From Microbacterium sp. Root166 (lineage in GTDB: Bacteria; Actinomycetota; Actinomycetes; Actinomycetales; Microbacteriaceae), in assembly GCF_001427145.1 (NCBI RefSeq), contig NZ_LMGL01000001.1, forward strand, positions 945,241 to 1,009,240: 64,000 bases of DNA, in the 5' to 3' direction. Made by a program: the position numbers and the translations under genes. Of the stretch, positions 49,389 through 59,058 are shown one piece after another. The notes under the pieces were generated by a model, which did no database searches, was not told the DNA's origin, and worked only from the letters and a program-made list of their open reading frames with translations. Every line of letters begins with the position of its first letter. Positions within the stretch are counted from its first letter, which is position 1.

Positions 49389-49669
49389 CACACCCCTCCG
49401 GCGCGATACGTCCAGGCGTTGTCACGGGCACGCGCAGCGGCGTCGCGCGCGGCGTCGGCGAGGTCGTACAGCCCGGCGACGTCGCGTGCCCACTCGTCAG
49501 CCTGGGTATGGAACGCCTCCGCAGCGCGCGCCTGCCAGTCGGTCGCGGCGGCGAGGGCCAACGCCACCGTGGCGCTGTCGATCAGCCTTTGGCCGAGCCG
49601 CTCGAGCTCGCGGACGACGAAGTTCAGCTGTGCGGCGGTCGCCGCCCCGCCTGTGGTGTCGTAGAACAT
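49388..49669 (-). CDS. WXG100-like small helical protein
   Basis: 93 residues, all helical: QLNFVVRELERLGQRLIDSATVALALAAATDWQARAAEAFHTQADEW. The central W-x-A and hairpin of two helices is WXG100-like (ESX-type) though the canonical Trp-x-Gly is Trp-x-Ala. It is coupled to the following hydrolase (TGATG). A longer upstream start lacks a ribosome-binding site. Role as an export partner is inference. Confidence 0.65.
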   Translation of the reverse strand: MFYDTTGGAATAAQLNFVVRELERLGQRLIDSATVALALAAATDWQARAAEAFHTQADEWARDVAGLYDLADAARDAAARARDNAWTYRAGGV

Positions 49670-49906
49670 CGCCCCATGCTCGACCGCGGGCGCACACCGA
49701 CGATGACCGGGATGGGGGTCTGTGCACGACAGCGCCCCGCCGCGGCCTGTGCAGGAGTCACAGCGCACCAACGGTCGGACCACTAGCAAGCGGGGCCGGA
49801 TGGGTCAATCCCCCTTGCTCCGACGCGGAGGGCGCCTAACGTCGCCGCATCCGAAGTGAGCGCGCTGCCCGTCGCGCGCCGCCCCCCGACGTTCGGAGGC
49901 ACGTCT

Positions 49907-52051
49907 ATGGCCGGATGGAATGCGGACACGCTCGCCCCTCCTGTGGGAGCCGGATCCGTCACGATCCTCGAAGGATCCTCGTTCTGCACCTCCGCCGCGA
50001 ACGGCGACATCGTTCCCGACCTGCCCTACGGCCTGTTCTTCCGCGACACCCGGATCGTGTCGCGATGGGTGCTGCTCATCGACGGCGCCCCGGTCGAGTC
50101 GCTGTCGTCACTGACGCCCGAGCCCTATCACGCCGTGTTCGTCGGACGCGCGGGTCACCTGCCCGGCCGCGCCGACACCCCGCTGACGGTCGAGCGGGAT
50201 CGACACGTCAACGGCGGACTGCGCGAACGCCTCACCATCCGCAGCTACTCGAACGACCCGATGTCGTTCCGGGTCGAGATGCTGCTCGAGGCCGACTTCG
50301 CCGACATCTTCGAGGTGAAGGAGGGCAGGGCACGCGGCATCCCGCGCCCTACGCGCCGCGATGACTCCGGCCGCTTCCGGGTCGATGCGGTCGGCATGGT
50401 CGACCCGCTCGGCCTGGTCGTGCAGGCTCCCGAGGCCACCGTCGCCCGGGACCGGATCGCCTTCCGGGTCGTGCTGCCGCCCCGCGGCAGCTGGACCCAA
50501 CTGCTCGTCGTCTGCCCGACGGTGAACGGCGAGGAGGTCACGCTGGGTCCACCGGTCGAAGGGCCGCTGCAGCACGAGGAGCCGGTGCGCCGGCTGCTCG
50601 CCTGGCAATCGGGAGTGCCCGTCGCCTCGATGGAGGACGGCGCGCTCGAGCGGGTGGTGCGCCAGAGCCAGCGCGACCTCGGCTCGCTCCGCATCTTCGA
50701 CCCGAACCACACCGACCGCGCCGTCGTCGCGGCGGGCGTGCCGTGGTTCATGGCCCTGTTCGGACGCGACTCCCTGCTCACCGCCTACATGGCGCTGCCA
50801 CTGGACCCCACCCTGGCGCTCGGTACGCTCCAGACCCTCGCGGACCTGCAGGGCACGGCCTGGGACCCGGCCTCCGAGGAGCAGCCCGGCCGCATCCTCC
50901 ATGAGGTGCGACTCGGCGCCACCACGAACCTCGCGCTCGGCGGGGAGTCGGTGTACTACGGCACGATCGATGCCACGCCGCTGTTCGTCGTGGTGCTCGG
51001 CGAGCTCGCCCGCTGGGGCGGCCTGCCCGACGACGCGGGCGCGCTGCTGCAGGCCGCGGACCGTGCGCTCGAGTGGATCGAGCGCGACGGCGACCGTGAC
51101 GGCGACGGCTTCGTCGAGTACGCACGGCTCAACGACTTCGGCCTCATCAACCAGGGCTGGAAGGACTCGTGGGACGGCGTCAACTTCGCCGACGGGTCGC
51201 TCGCGGATCCCCCCATCGCGCTCTGCGAGGTGCAGGGCTACGTCTATGCGGCGTACCGCGCTCGTGCCCTGCTCGCCACGATGAGCGGCGAAGCATCCGT
51301 CGCGCGGGAGTGGGACGCGAAGGCGGACGAGCTCAAGGTCCGGTTCAACGAGCGCTTCTGGATCCCCGACCGGGGGTGGTACGCCATCGCACTCGACGGC
51401 GACAAGCGGCAGGTCGACGCATGCGCGTCCAACATGGGTCACTGCCTGTGGACCGGCATCGTCGACGACGACAAGGCCCCCCGAGTCGCCGAAGCCCTCA
51501 TGTCGCAGCGGATGTTCACCGGGTGGGGCGTGCGTACGCTGGCCTCGGACATGGGCGCGTACAACCCCGCGAGCTACCACAACGGCTCGGTCTGGCCCCA
51601 CGACAACGCCATCGTCGCCGCCGGACTCATGCGCTACGGATTCGTCGAGGAGGCCCAGCGCATCACCGTCGGCCTGTTCGAGGCGGCGAACCGCTACGGC
51701 GGCCGCCTGCCCGAGCTGTTCTGCGGCTTCGATCAGGAGGAGTACCCGGAACCCGTCGTGTACCCGGCCTCGTGCTCGCCTCAGGCGTGGGCCGCGGCAG
51801 CGCCGCTGTCGCTGCTGCGCACGGTGCTGCGCTTCGACCCGTCGGTGCCGAGCGGCGAGGTCTGGGTCGCGCCGGCTCTGCCACCCGAGTTCGGCGACGT
51901 CCACCTTCGCAACGTCCCCTTCGCCGGGTCCCGGGTATCCGTCGACGTTGCGGGCGACACGACCACGATCGAGGGGCTGCCCGACCACCTCACCCTGCAC
52001 CACGAGCCGCGCGGCGCGCGGACCGCGTCCAGTCGGCGGAGGACGCCATGA
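49907..52051 (+). CDS. Glycogen debranching-type amylo-alpha-1,6-glucosidase
   Basis: 714 residues. N-terminal glycogen-debranching domain (about 1-200) with SSFCTSAANGDIVPDLPYGLFFRDTR, then a GH-type (alpha/alpha)6 barrel with GVPWFMALFGRDSLLTAYM, WKDSWDGVNFADGS, GRLPELFCGFDQEEYPEPV and CSPQAWAAAAPLSLL, typical of MGH/GH15-like glucosidases. The ATG at 49907 has GGAGG seven bases upstream; a GTG at 49856 gives a longer alternative. It overlaps the glycosyltransferase gene by 4 bp. Role: handling of alpha-glucan or trehalose-like polymers. Confidence 0.88.
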   Translation: MAGWNADTLAPPVGAGSVTILEGSSFCTSAANGDIVPDLPYGLFFRDTRIVSRWVLLIDGAPVESLSSLTPEPYHAVFVGRAGHLPGRADTPLTVERDRHVNGGLRERLTIRSYSNDPMSFRVEMLLEADFADIFEVKEGRARGIPRPTRRDDSGRFRVDAVGMVDPLGLVVQAPEATVARDRIAFRVVLPPRGSWTQLLVVCPTVNGEEVTLGPPVEGPLQHEEPVRRLLAWQSGVPVASMEDGALERVVRQSQRDLGSLRIFDPNHTDRAVVAAGVPWFMALFGRDSLLTAYMALPLDPTLALGTLQTLADLQGTAWDPASEEQPGRILHEVRLGATTNLALGGESVYYGTIDATPLFVVVLGELARWGGLPDDAGALLQAADRALEWIERDGDRDGDGFVEYARLNDFGLINQGWKDSWDGVNFADGSLADPPIALCEVQGYVYAAYRARALLATMSGEASVAREWDAKADELKVRFNERFWIPDRGWYAIALDGDKRQVDACASNMGHCLWTGIVDDDKAPRVAEALMSQRMFTGWGVRTLASDMGAYNPASYHNGSVWPHDNAIVAAGLMRYGFVEEAQRITVGLFEAANRYGGRLPELFCGFDQEEYPEPVVYPASCSPQAWAAAAPLSLLRTVLRFDPSVPSGEVWVAPALPPEFGDVHLRNVPFAGSRVSVDVAGDTTTIEGLPDHLTLHHEPRGARTASSRRRTP

Positions 52052-53151
52052 GGATCGGCATCATCGCTCCGCCGTGGATCCCGATCCCGCCGACGGCGTA
52101 CGGCGGCATCGAGTCCTTCATCGACATGCTCGCCGTCGAGCTCGCCGAAGCCGGTCATGACGTGGTGCTCGCGGCATCCGGCGACAGCACCTGCCCCGTC
52201 GAGCGGCTTCCCGGGTTCCCGGCCGCCGACCCCGCCGCGATCGGCACGACGTCCGCGGAGCTGCGCCACCTGATCCGCGCCTACGCCGGCCTCGACGACG
52301 TCGACGTGATCGTCGACAACACCCTCGGCGGGCCGGTGCTCGCCCGCAGCGCCGCCCGACGGCCCGTCGTGACCATCGTGCACAGCCCGTTCGAGGACGT
52401 CGTGCTCGAGCTCTTCGGCGCCACGGGACCCGAGATGACGTTCGTCGCCATCTCCCACCATCAGGCGTCCACCTCGCGTCACATCCGCGTCTCGGAGGTC
52501 ATCCACCACGGCATCCGGGTGCAGGATGTGCCGGTCGGACCCGGCGGAGACGACGCGTGCTTCGTGGGGCGGATGCATCCGGCGAAGGGGCTCCTCGAAG
52601 CGATCCGGGTCGCCGAGCTCGCCGGCATCCGCCTACGGATCGCGGCGAAGATGCGCGAGCCCCTCGAGCAGGCGTACTTCGACGAGGTCGTGCGCCCGGC
52701 GCTGGGATCGAACGCGGAGTACGTCGGCGAGCTGTCGACCGAGGAGAAGTACGAGCTCACCGGCGCCTCGTGCGCGCTGCTGAACCCCGTTCAGTGGGAC
52801 GAGCCGTTCGGCCTGGTGATGATCGAAGCCCTCGCGACCGGAACCCCCGTCGTCGCCACCCCGCGCGGATCGGTGCCTGAGATCGTGCAGCCGGGCCGCA
52901 ACGGCTTCATCGACGACGACCTGCACGACCTTGCCGCCGCACTTCAGCAGGCGCGTTCGCTCGATCGGGCTACCTGCCGCGCCGGCGTCGAAGAGCGCTT
53001 CACCGCGGCTCAGATGGCCCAGAGGTACGTCGCGCTGTTCGAGCGGATCCTCGAGAAGGGACCCCGCCGCGTCGGCGAGGGCACCCTGGCCGCTCTGCCG
53101 CTCGAGCGCTCGCGCGTGCCCCTGCCGAACGCACGAGACGCCGCCTCCTGA
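52048..53151 (+). CDS. Family 4 glycosyltransferase
   Basis: 367 residues: YGGIESFIDMLAVELAEAGHDV (N-terminal domain), CFVGRMHPAKGLLEAIRVAE, and the donor motif EPFGLVMIEALATGTPVVATPRGSVPEIV. GT-B fold. Its ATG overlaps the debranching gene stop (ATGA). Product unknown; the coupling suggests a shared alpha-glucan or surface-sugar pathway. Confidence 0.88.
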   Translation: MRIGIIAPPWIPIPPTAYGGIESFIDMLAVELAEAGHDVVLAASGDSTCPVERLPGFPAADPAAIGTTSAELRHLIRAYAGLDDVDVIVDNTLGGPVLARSAARRPVVTIVHSPFEDVVLELFGATGPEMTFVAISHHQASTSRHIRVSEVIHHGIRVQDVPVGPGGDDACFVGRMHPAKGLLEAIRVAELAGIRLRIAAKMREPLEQAYFDEVVRPALGSNAEYVGELSTEEKYELTGASCALLNPVQWDEPFGLVMIEALATGTPVVATPRGSVPEIVQPGRNGFIDDDLHDLAAALQQARSLDRATCRAGVEERFTAAQMAQRYVALFERILEKGPRRVGEGTLAALPLERSRVPLPNARDAAS

Positions 53152-53166
53152 GGAAGCGGCGTCTCG
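53134..53166 (+). terminator. Hairpin at the end of the glycosyltransferase gene
   Basis: CGAGACGCCGC (53134-53144) and GCGGCGTCTCG (53156-53166) form an 11-bp perfect stem spanning the stop codon, immediately before the convergent nuclease gene. Confidence 0.6.
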
Positions 53167-53176
53167 GCGGAGGGCG

Positions 53177-55843
53177 TCAGAAGAGGTTCTTCAGCCCCTT
53201 GATCCCGACGACGACCGTGGCCGTGTCCGTCGCCGTGTTGCCCGCGGCATCCGTCGCCGTATAGGTGAAGGTGTAGATCGCGCCGTTCACGGCCTTCACC
53301 TCGAACCGACGGTCATCGAGCTGCGTGACCTCGGCGCGGGTGGACCCGCTCGCCTCGACCCCGGTCAGCGCGACCGTGACCTCGCCGCGATCGTCGGATG
53401 CCTCGACCAGCACCGTCACGGTGTGGTCCTTGTTGTTCGGCGCGAGGATGAACCACGGCACCGCGACCGCCTGGATCTCGGGCGCGGTGGTGTCGGGGGG
53501 CGTGAGGTCCAGTCCCACCAGCACCGGGTCGTGGTCGCTCGACCGGAACGGGTCGGGCGCGAACAGCGCGTCCTGTGCCGGCAGCTTGAACGACATGTCG
53601 TAGTCGATCAGGCTCGGCTCGTCGGCGTTGATGTTCCACGGCGCGGCGCCGCGGACGTCGGCCAGCAGGCCCGGCCCTGCCAGAGCGTGGTCGAGGTAGC
53701 CGAGCTGACCGTCGAACACGTAGCTGTAGGCATCCTCTCCCTGGTACTTCAGCAGGAGATCGGTGTAGCCCTTCGCCGTGAGCGTCGCGATCGGGTCCTC
53801 CTTGTCGTACGCGTTGAGGTCGCCGATGATGAGCTCGCGGCCGACGGTGCCCTGACCGGTCGGGTCGGTGGCGAGCCAGTCGGCGAGCGCGGCGGCGGCC
53901 TGCGTGCGCGTGACGTTGCAGTTGCCCTGCAGCGGGTGCTCAGGGTCGCCGGTGCACGCCGATCCCTTGGACTTCAGGTGGTTCACCACGACCGTGAACT
54001 TCGCGCCATCCGCGTCCTGGAACGTCTGCGTAAGTCCCGGCCGGTTGCGGTCGTCGAGCCAGCGGGCGTCCTTCTCCTGGTTCATGAGAGCGAAGGCGCC
54101 CACCGGCGTGACCGCAGCCGGCTTATAGAGCAGCGCCGTCTTGATCGAGTCGGTGCCGATCTTCCCGGTGGGAATGTACGCGTAGGTGCCCTCGCCGACC
54201 TTCGCGTTGAGGGCGGCCGTGATCGCCTTGACGGCGGCGTCGTCCTCGACGTTCTCGATCTCGATGAGGCCGAGCACGTCGGCGTCGATCTCGGCGAGCG
54301 CCGCCACGATCTTCGCCTCCTGGCGCTGGAACTCCTCGACGGTGTCCGCACCACGGGTGAGGTCGTCGTCGTTCGAGTTCGCCGGGGTCGGGTCGATGGT
54401 CGTGTAGTAGTTGAGCACGTTGAAGCTCGACACCACGAGATCGCCGCCGACGGCGGGGACGTCCGGTCGCGGATTGGTGACCTCGAACTCGGCGCCCTGC
54501 GTGGGCTGGATGGCGTACGCGCCGAACCGCTGGTCGAGGACTCCCGTGACATCGGTGACGAGGTCGCCGCCGCGGAACGTGTTCTGCAGCGTGAAGATCT
54601 CGCCGTTGGGGTGGATCGCCGGGTCGGGGTTCTGGCTGCTGCGCCCGTCGTCGATCGTGATCCGCTCGAGCAGGTTCTGCGCCGCGAGAGCAACGGCGGC
54701 GGGGTCGATCGGGGCGAACTGCGCCGTCGGCGTCGCCTGACGGTCCAGGCCGACATCGATCGTGCCGAAACGCCCGTACTCGAAGAACTCGAGGATCGCG
54801 AGGCTCTGCGGGAGCGTGACGTACATGCCCTCGACGGCTTCGCGCTGGGCGTCCGTCGCCGGGAGGGAGAACTCCAGCGGCGCGGGAAGCGCGGCGTCGG
54901 TCGCGCAGATCGCTGCGTCGATCGCCTCGATCTCGGTGAGGCCGCTGAACTCCTTGACCACTCCCACCACGTGCACCACGTCACCGGTCTCGACCGCGTC
55001 GCCGTTCGGGGCGAACACGAAGACGCCATCCGAGGTGGCGGCGATGCCGTCGCCGGCATCCTGCAGGTAGTACCCGCCGAACCCGCCGGTCTGGAAGTCG
55101 CCGACGACCGTGCCTTCGACGCGGACGGTCGTGCCCGCCACCGGCGATGCCGCGCCGCTGCCCTGCACCGCGCTGATCGCGGAGACATCGAGCGCACAGT
55201 CAGCGACTGGGGCCGGTGGGTCGACGGGCGGCTCGAGGTCGCTGCACTCGGTGGTGTGCGCGCCGAGTCCGGTGACCGTGTCGACGGCGAAGCCGTTCCA
55301 CTGGACGGCCGGGTCGAAGGCATCCGCACCATTGGGATCGCCGACGCAGATCGCGGGCTTGCGCTGAAGCGTGTTGTCGGCGGTCGAGGTGAGGCCGGTG
55401 CCCCACTCGGTGCCGGGGTCGACGCCGATCTGGCCGAAGACGTCGACGACCGTGGCGTTCTTCACCAGCGCCAGGGCGTCATCGCCGTTGAAGAGGCCGG
55501 TGCCGGTCGTCTGATCGGCCTGCGCCAGGATCGCGGCGTTGGATGACGAATGGGCGACGACATGGACGCCTCCGGGTGCGATGGTGCCCGTCAGCTCGAT
55601 GGTCACTCCTGCGGTCACCGCGCCATTGGAGAACTGCTGGAGGCGGTACGCCCCCGCACCGAGGTCGATCGGCGCGGGAGTGGGGTTGTAGATCTCGACG
55701 GCCTTGTTGTTGCTGGAGCCTTCGATCACCTCGCTGAGGATCAATTCAGCGGGGTCGGCAGCCATCGCAGGCGCCGCCATCAGCCCGGTCAGGGCGATGG
55801 CGGCGGCGGCGGTGGCTGCGACGGTTGCACGGAAACGGCGCAC
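53177..55843 (-). CDS. Secreted ExeM/NucH-family extracellular nuclease
   Basis: 888 residues from a GTG with AGGAGG upstream; a signal peptide (about 1-28) ends in APAMA. Order: lamin-tail domain (about 30-150), an OB-like/ExeM domain (about 215-310), an endonuclease/exonuclease/phosphatase domain (about 440-780; IEIENV, IIGDLNAYDKEDP, RSSDHDPVLVGL with active-site residues), and a C-terminal Ig-like domain (about 800-880). It degrades DNA outside the cell, probably for nutrient or biofilm use. Start at 55888 would lack a ribosome-binding site. Confidence 0.9.
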   Translation of the reverse strand: MRRFRATVAATAAAAIALTGLMAAPAMAADPAELILSEVIEGSSNNKAVEIYNPTPAPIDLGAGAYRLQQFSNGAVTAGVTIELTGTIAPGGVHVVAHSSSNAAILAQADQTTGTGLFNGDDALALVKNATVVDVFGQIGVDPGTEWGTGLTSTADNTLQRKPAICVGDPNGADAFDPAVQWNGFAVDTVTGLGAHTTECSDLEPPVDPPAPVADCALDVSAISAVQGSGAASPVAGTTVRVEGTVVGDFQTGGFGGYYLQDAGDGIAATSDGVFVFAPNGDAVETGDVVHVVGVVKEFSGLTEIEAIDAAICATDAALPAPLEFSLPATDAQREAVEGMYVTLPQSLAILEFFEYGRFGTIDVGLDRQATPTAQFAPIDPAAVALAAQNLLERITIDDGRSSQNPDPAIHPNGEIFTLQNTFRGGDLVTDVTGVLDQRFGAYAIQPTQGAEFEVTNPRPDVPAVGGDLVVSSFNVLNYYTTIDPTPANSNDDDLTRGADTVEEFQRQEAKIVAALAEIDADVLGLIEIENVEDDAAVKAITAALNAKVGEGTYAYIPTGKIGTDSIKTALLYKPAAVTPVGAFALMNQEKDARWLDDRNRPGLTQTFQDADGAKFTVVVNHLKSKGSACTGDPEHPLQGNCNVTRTQAAAALADWLATDPTGQGTVGRELIIGDLNAYDKEDPIATLTAKGYTDLLLKYQGEDAYSYVFDGQLGYLDHALAGPGLLADVRGAAPWNINADEPSLIDYDMSFKLPAQDALFAPDPFRSSDHDPVLVGLDLTPPDTTAPEIQAVAVPWFILAPNNKDHTVTVLVEASDDRGEVTVALTGVEASGSTRAEVTQLDDRRFEVKAVNGAIYTFTYTATDAAGNTATDTATVVVGIKGLKNLF

Positions 55844-56017
55844 GGAACCTCCTGGACATGGGAAAAGGCCGGGTCGGCCTCCGGGCACAGGCTAGGCGAG
55901 CCTCCCGACGCGCGGAAGGCCTGGTCGAGGAGAGTTCCTTAACGATTCGTGTCGGCGGCGGTGATGGAGCCCTGTTCCCGCTTTGGCGAGCGCGAGAGGC
56001 AGGGCCAGAATGGTGCC

Positions 56018-56524
56018 ATGACGGCCACTTCCGGAGACCCCTTCCGCGTGGTCTTCGTGTGCACCGGCAACATCTGCCGCTCGCCCATGGCCGACGTCGT
56101 CTTCCGCGGTCTGGCGGATGCCGCCGGCCTGGGCTCACGGGTGGCCTCGACCAGCGCCGGCACCGGCGATTGGCACGTCGGCGAGCGCGCCGATCAGCGC
56201 ACCATCGACGCCCTCGACCGGGCAGGCTACGACGGCACCCGGCACCGCGCGCGGCAGTTCACCCACGCGGACTTCGCGCACAGCGACCTCGTCATCGCGC
56301 TCGACCGCAGTCACGAACGGATCCTCCACGGCTGGGCGCGCGGCGAGGGCGACGCCGACAAGATCGCGCTCCTGCTGTCGTTCGACTCCTCCGCCGCCAC
56401 CCTCGATGTCCCGGACCCGTACTACGCCGGGCCGGGGATGTTCGATGAAGTGCTCGGTATGATCGAGAGCGCGAGCCGGGCGCTCTTCCGGCAGCTCGAA
56501 CCCGCGATCCGCCCGGCGAAATGA
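56018..56524 (+). CDS. Low-molecular-weight protein-tyrosine phosphatase
   Basis: 168 residues. The phosphatase loop is VCTGNICRSPMAD (Cys15, Arg21, CX5R) and the acid is in VPDPYYAGPGMF. Usually dephosphorylates protein tyrosine or small phosphates; in actinobacteria it may act on surface polymer kinases. CAGAAT 6 nt before the ATG may be its -10. Its end overlaps a possible upstream start of purB. Confidence 0.93.
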   Translation: MTATSGDPFRVVFVCTGNICRSPMADVVFRGLADAAGLGSRVASTSAGTGDWHVGERADQRTIDALDRAGYDGTRHRARQFTHADFAHSDLVIALDRSHERILHGWARGEGDADKIALLLSFDSSAATLDVPDPYYAGPGMFDEVLGMIESASRALFRQLEPAIRPAK

Positions 56525-56559
56525 CGCCGGGCTCGCCCTTGCGTTCCGACGGGAGCACC

Positions 56560-57942
56560 GTGACCAACCTCCCCCCTCAGCCGCTGAGTCCTCTCGACGG
56601 CCGATACCGCGCCGCCGTCACCGGACTGGCCGACTACCTCTCCGAGGCGGGCCTCAACCGTGCCCGCGTCGAGGTCGAGGTCGAGTGGCTCATCGCCCTC
56701 ACCGACCGGTCGCTGTTCGGCTCGTCGCCGCTGAGCGATGACGACAAGGCCCGGCTGCGCGCGCTGTACCTCGAGTTCGGCCAGGCCGAGATCGACTGGC
56801 TCGCCGAGAAGGAGGCGGTGACGCGTCACGACGTGAAGGCCGTCGAGTACCTGGTGCGCGACCGGCTCTCCACGCTCGGCCTCGACGCGATCGCCGAGCT
56901 GACGCACTTCGCGTGCACGAGCGAGGACATCAACTCCACGTCGTACGCGCTCACCGTGCAGCGCGCGATGCAGCGCGTCTGGCTGCCGAAGCTGCGCGCC
57001 GTGATCTCGGTCCTGAGCGACCTGGCCGTCGCGCACCGCGACGCGGCGATGCTCTCGCGCACCCACGGTCAGCCCGCGACGCCGACCACCATGGGCAAGG
57101 AGCTCGCCGTGTTCGCCTGGCGTCTCGAGCGCGTGGCCGCGCAGATCGAGTCCGGCGAGTACCTGGCGAAGTTCTCCGGTGCGACGGGCACCTGGTCAGC
57201 GCACCTCTCCGCCGAGCCCGACGTGGACTGGCCCGAGCTGACCCGCTCGTTCATCGAGGGGCTGGGTCTGGGGTTCAACATCCTCACCACGCAGATCGAG
57301 TCCCACGACTGGCAGGTCGAGCTCTACGATCGCGTGCGTCATGCCGGCGGCATCCTGCACAACCTCGCCACCGACGTGTGGACCTACATCTCCATCGGGT
57401 ACTTCACGCAGATCCCGGTCGCAGGTGCGACGGGCTCGTCGACGATGCCTCACAAGATCAACCCGATCCGCTTCGAGAACGCCGAGGCGAACCTCGAGAT
57501 CGCCGGCGGCCTGCTCGCCACGCTGTCGCAGACGCTCGTCACGAGCCGGCTGCAGCGCGACCTCACCGACTCGACGACTCAGCGCAACATCGGCGTCGCC
57601 CTCGGCCACTCGCTGCTCGCGCTCGACAATCTGCAGCGCGGACTCGGCGAGATCTCTCTCGCCGAGGACGTCCTGCTGGCCGACCTCGACGGCAACTGGG
57701 AGGTGCTGGCCGAGGCGATCCAGACCGTCGTGCGCGCCGAGATCGCCGCGGGCCGCTCGCAGATCACCGACCCCTACGCCCTGCTCAAGGACCTCACCCG
57801 CGGTCGCCGCGTCGGCGGGCCGGAGCTGGCCGAGTTCGTCCGCGGACTCGACATCGGCGATGCCGCGAAGGAGCGCCTGCTCGCGCTGACCCCGGCGACG
57901 TACGACGGGCTCGCGTCGAAGCTGGTCGACGAGCTCGGCTGA
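56560..57942 (+). CDS. purB: Adenylosuccinate lyase
   Basis: 460 residues. QPLSPLDGRYRAAVTGLADYLSE at the start, THFACTSEDINSTSYAL, and the family signature GSSTMPHKINPIRFEN near 290-305 with the catalytic Ser. Works in purine synthesis (two steps, SAICAR and adenylosuccinate). I chose GTG 56560 (GGGAG upstream); ATG 56521, which overlaps the phosphatase stop, is an alternative. Confidence 0.94.
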   Translation: MTNLPPQPLSPLDGRYRAAVTGLADYLSEAGLNRARVEVEVEWLIALTDRSLFGSSPLSDDDKARLRALYLEFGQAEIDWLAEKEAVTRHDVKAVEYLVRDRLSTLGLDAIAELTHFACTSEDINSTSYALTVQRAMQRVWLPKLRAVISVLSDLAVAHRDAAMLSRTHGQPATPTTMGKELAVFAWRLERVAAQIESGEYLAKFSGATGTWSAHLSAEPDVDWPELTRSFIEGLGLGFNILTTQIESHDWQVELYDRVRHAGGILHNLATDVWTYISIGYFTQIPVAGATGSSTMPHKINPIRFENAEANLEIAGGLLATLSQTLVTSRLQRDLTDSTTQRNIGVALGHSLLALDNLQRGLGEISLAEDVLLADLDGNWEVLAEAIQTVVRAEIAAGRSQITDPYALLKDLTRGRRVGGPELAEFVRGLDIGDAAKERLLALTPATYDGLASKLVDELG

Positions 57943-57948
57943 CCCGGG

Positions 57949-58275
57949 TCAGGCCTTCGGGTCGGCGGATGCCGCGGCATCCGTCCCGTCGTCCTCGTCC
58001 GGCAGCAGCACCGGCTTGTCGATCGGCTTGGCGACCTGCGCCGGATCGACGGCCAGCAGCAGCAGCGAGACGATGAGCAGCACCGCGATGAAGGTGATCC
58101 CGGCGACGATCAGCGCGAGCACGACGGCGGCCTGGGTCTTCTCGGCGCCGCCCGCCTGGAAGAAGCCCATCGACACGAGCGTCACGACACCGGCGAACAG
58201 CGCGGCGCCGAAGGCGAGCCCGAGCAGCTGAACCGGCTTCATCAGGTCGCGGCGGGTGGGGCGGTCGTCGCTCAC
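57949..58275 (-). CDS. Small two-helix membrane protein
   Basis: 108 residues with helices at about 16-38 and 47-75 and a charged, Asp-rich C-terminus whose DNA carries a perfect 18-bp palindrome (57966-57983) made of GGATGCC/GGCATCC. It overlaps the next upstream gene by 4 bp. Function unknown. Confidence 0.65.
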   Translation of the reverse strand: MSDDRPTRRDLMKPVQLLGLAFGAALFAGVVTLVSMGFFQAGGAEKTQAAVVLALIVAGITFIAVLLIVSLLLLAVDPAQVAKPIDKPVLLPDEDDGTDAAASADPKA

Positions 58276-58988
58276 AGGGAATCCTTCTGGTCGGCGGAGA
58301 CGGATGCCGTGGCCTCGGTCGCGACCGGGGCATCCTTTCGCGGCGAGAAGCCCGCGATCCCGAGATACACGGCGACGATCGCCGCGTAGGCACCGAAGAT
58401 GCCCACGCCGATCGTGATGCCCGTGAGGGTGAACGTCTGGTGCGCTTCGTCGATCGTGTACTGCAATGAGTAGCCGGCCGGCACGATGGCCAGCCCGGCG
58501 GCGAGGAGCAGTCCCAGGGCGCCGACCACGACCGCGTCGCGGCTGTCGGACCGCCGCCCGGTGTCGGCGACCGCGGGGCGGGCATCGGCGACGCCCGGAG
58601 CGATGTCACGCCGGGTCCGCGGACCGCGGAGGCCGCGGAGGCCGCTGATGAGCTCGACCAGACCGGTCACCGCAGCCCACGCGATGACGACGGCGAAGAA
58701 GCCGGTGGCGGTGCGCAGCGGCCCGAGGCCGCCCACCATGCCGGCCACGAGGGTCAGGCCGCCCAGCACACCGGCGGGCCAGCGGAGGCCAGCGGGGTAG
58801 ACGAGCCAGACCGACAGCAGCAGCACCAGACCGGTGGCGACGGCGTACCCGCTGAACACCGACATCCCGACCAGAGCGGAGTGGTCCGGCGAGAACGTGA
58901 TCATCACCGCGGCGAGCGCGGCGAAGGCGGCACGCGCGAGCTGCACGTGACGCACGTCGAACGTGCGGGCGGAAGAAGCTGAGGTCAC
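58272..58988 (-). CDS. Multi-pass membrane protein
   Basis: 238 residues with about seven hydrophobic segments, and a charged loop (RGLRGPRTRRDIAPGV, about 115-150). No family clearly recognised; a HdeD/DUF308-like fold is possible. It is translationally coupled to the small membrane protein downstream. GTG start with AGGAATCC upstream. Confidence 0.65.
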   Translation of the reverse strand: MTSASSARTFDVRHVQLARAAFAALAAVMITFSPDHSALVGMSVFSGYAVATGLVLLLSVWLVYPAGLRWPAGVLGGLTLVAGMVGGLGPLRTATGFFAVVIAWAAVTGLVELISGLRGLRGPRTRRDIAPGVADARPAVADTGRRSDSRDAVVVGALGLLLAAGLAIVPAGYSLQYTIDEAHQTFTLTGITIGVGIFGAYAAIVAVYLGIAGFSPRKDAPVATEATASVSADQKDSL

Positions 58989-59058
58989 GGCGGATTCCTG
59001 CGAAGCGGAAGGGACGCCTCCAGTCTAGGCGCGCTGCCTGGACGAAGCCGCCGGGCGC

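Noticed and set aside
57966..57983. Terminator at the purB end
   Set aside because: The 18-bp palindrome lies inside the coding end of the small membrane protein and has no loop or T-run; I treat it as a copy pair of the window-wide motif.
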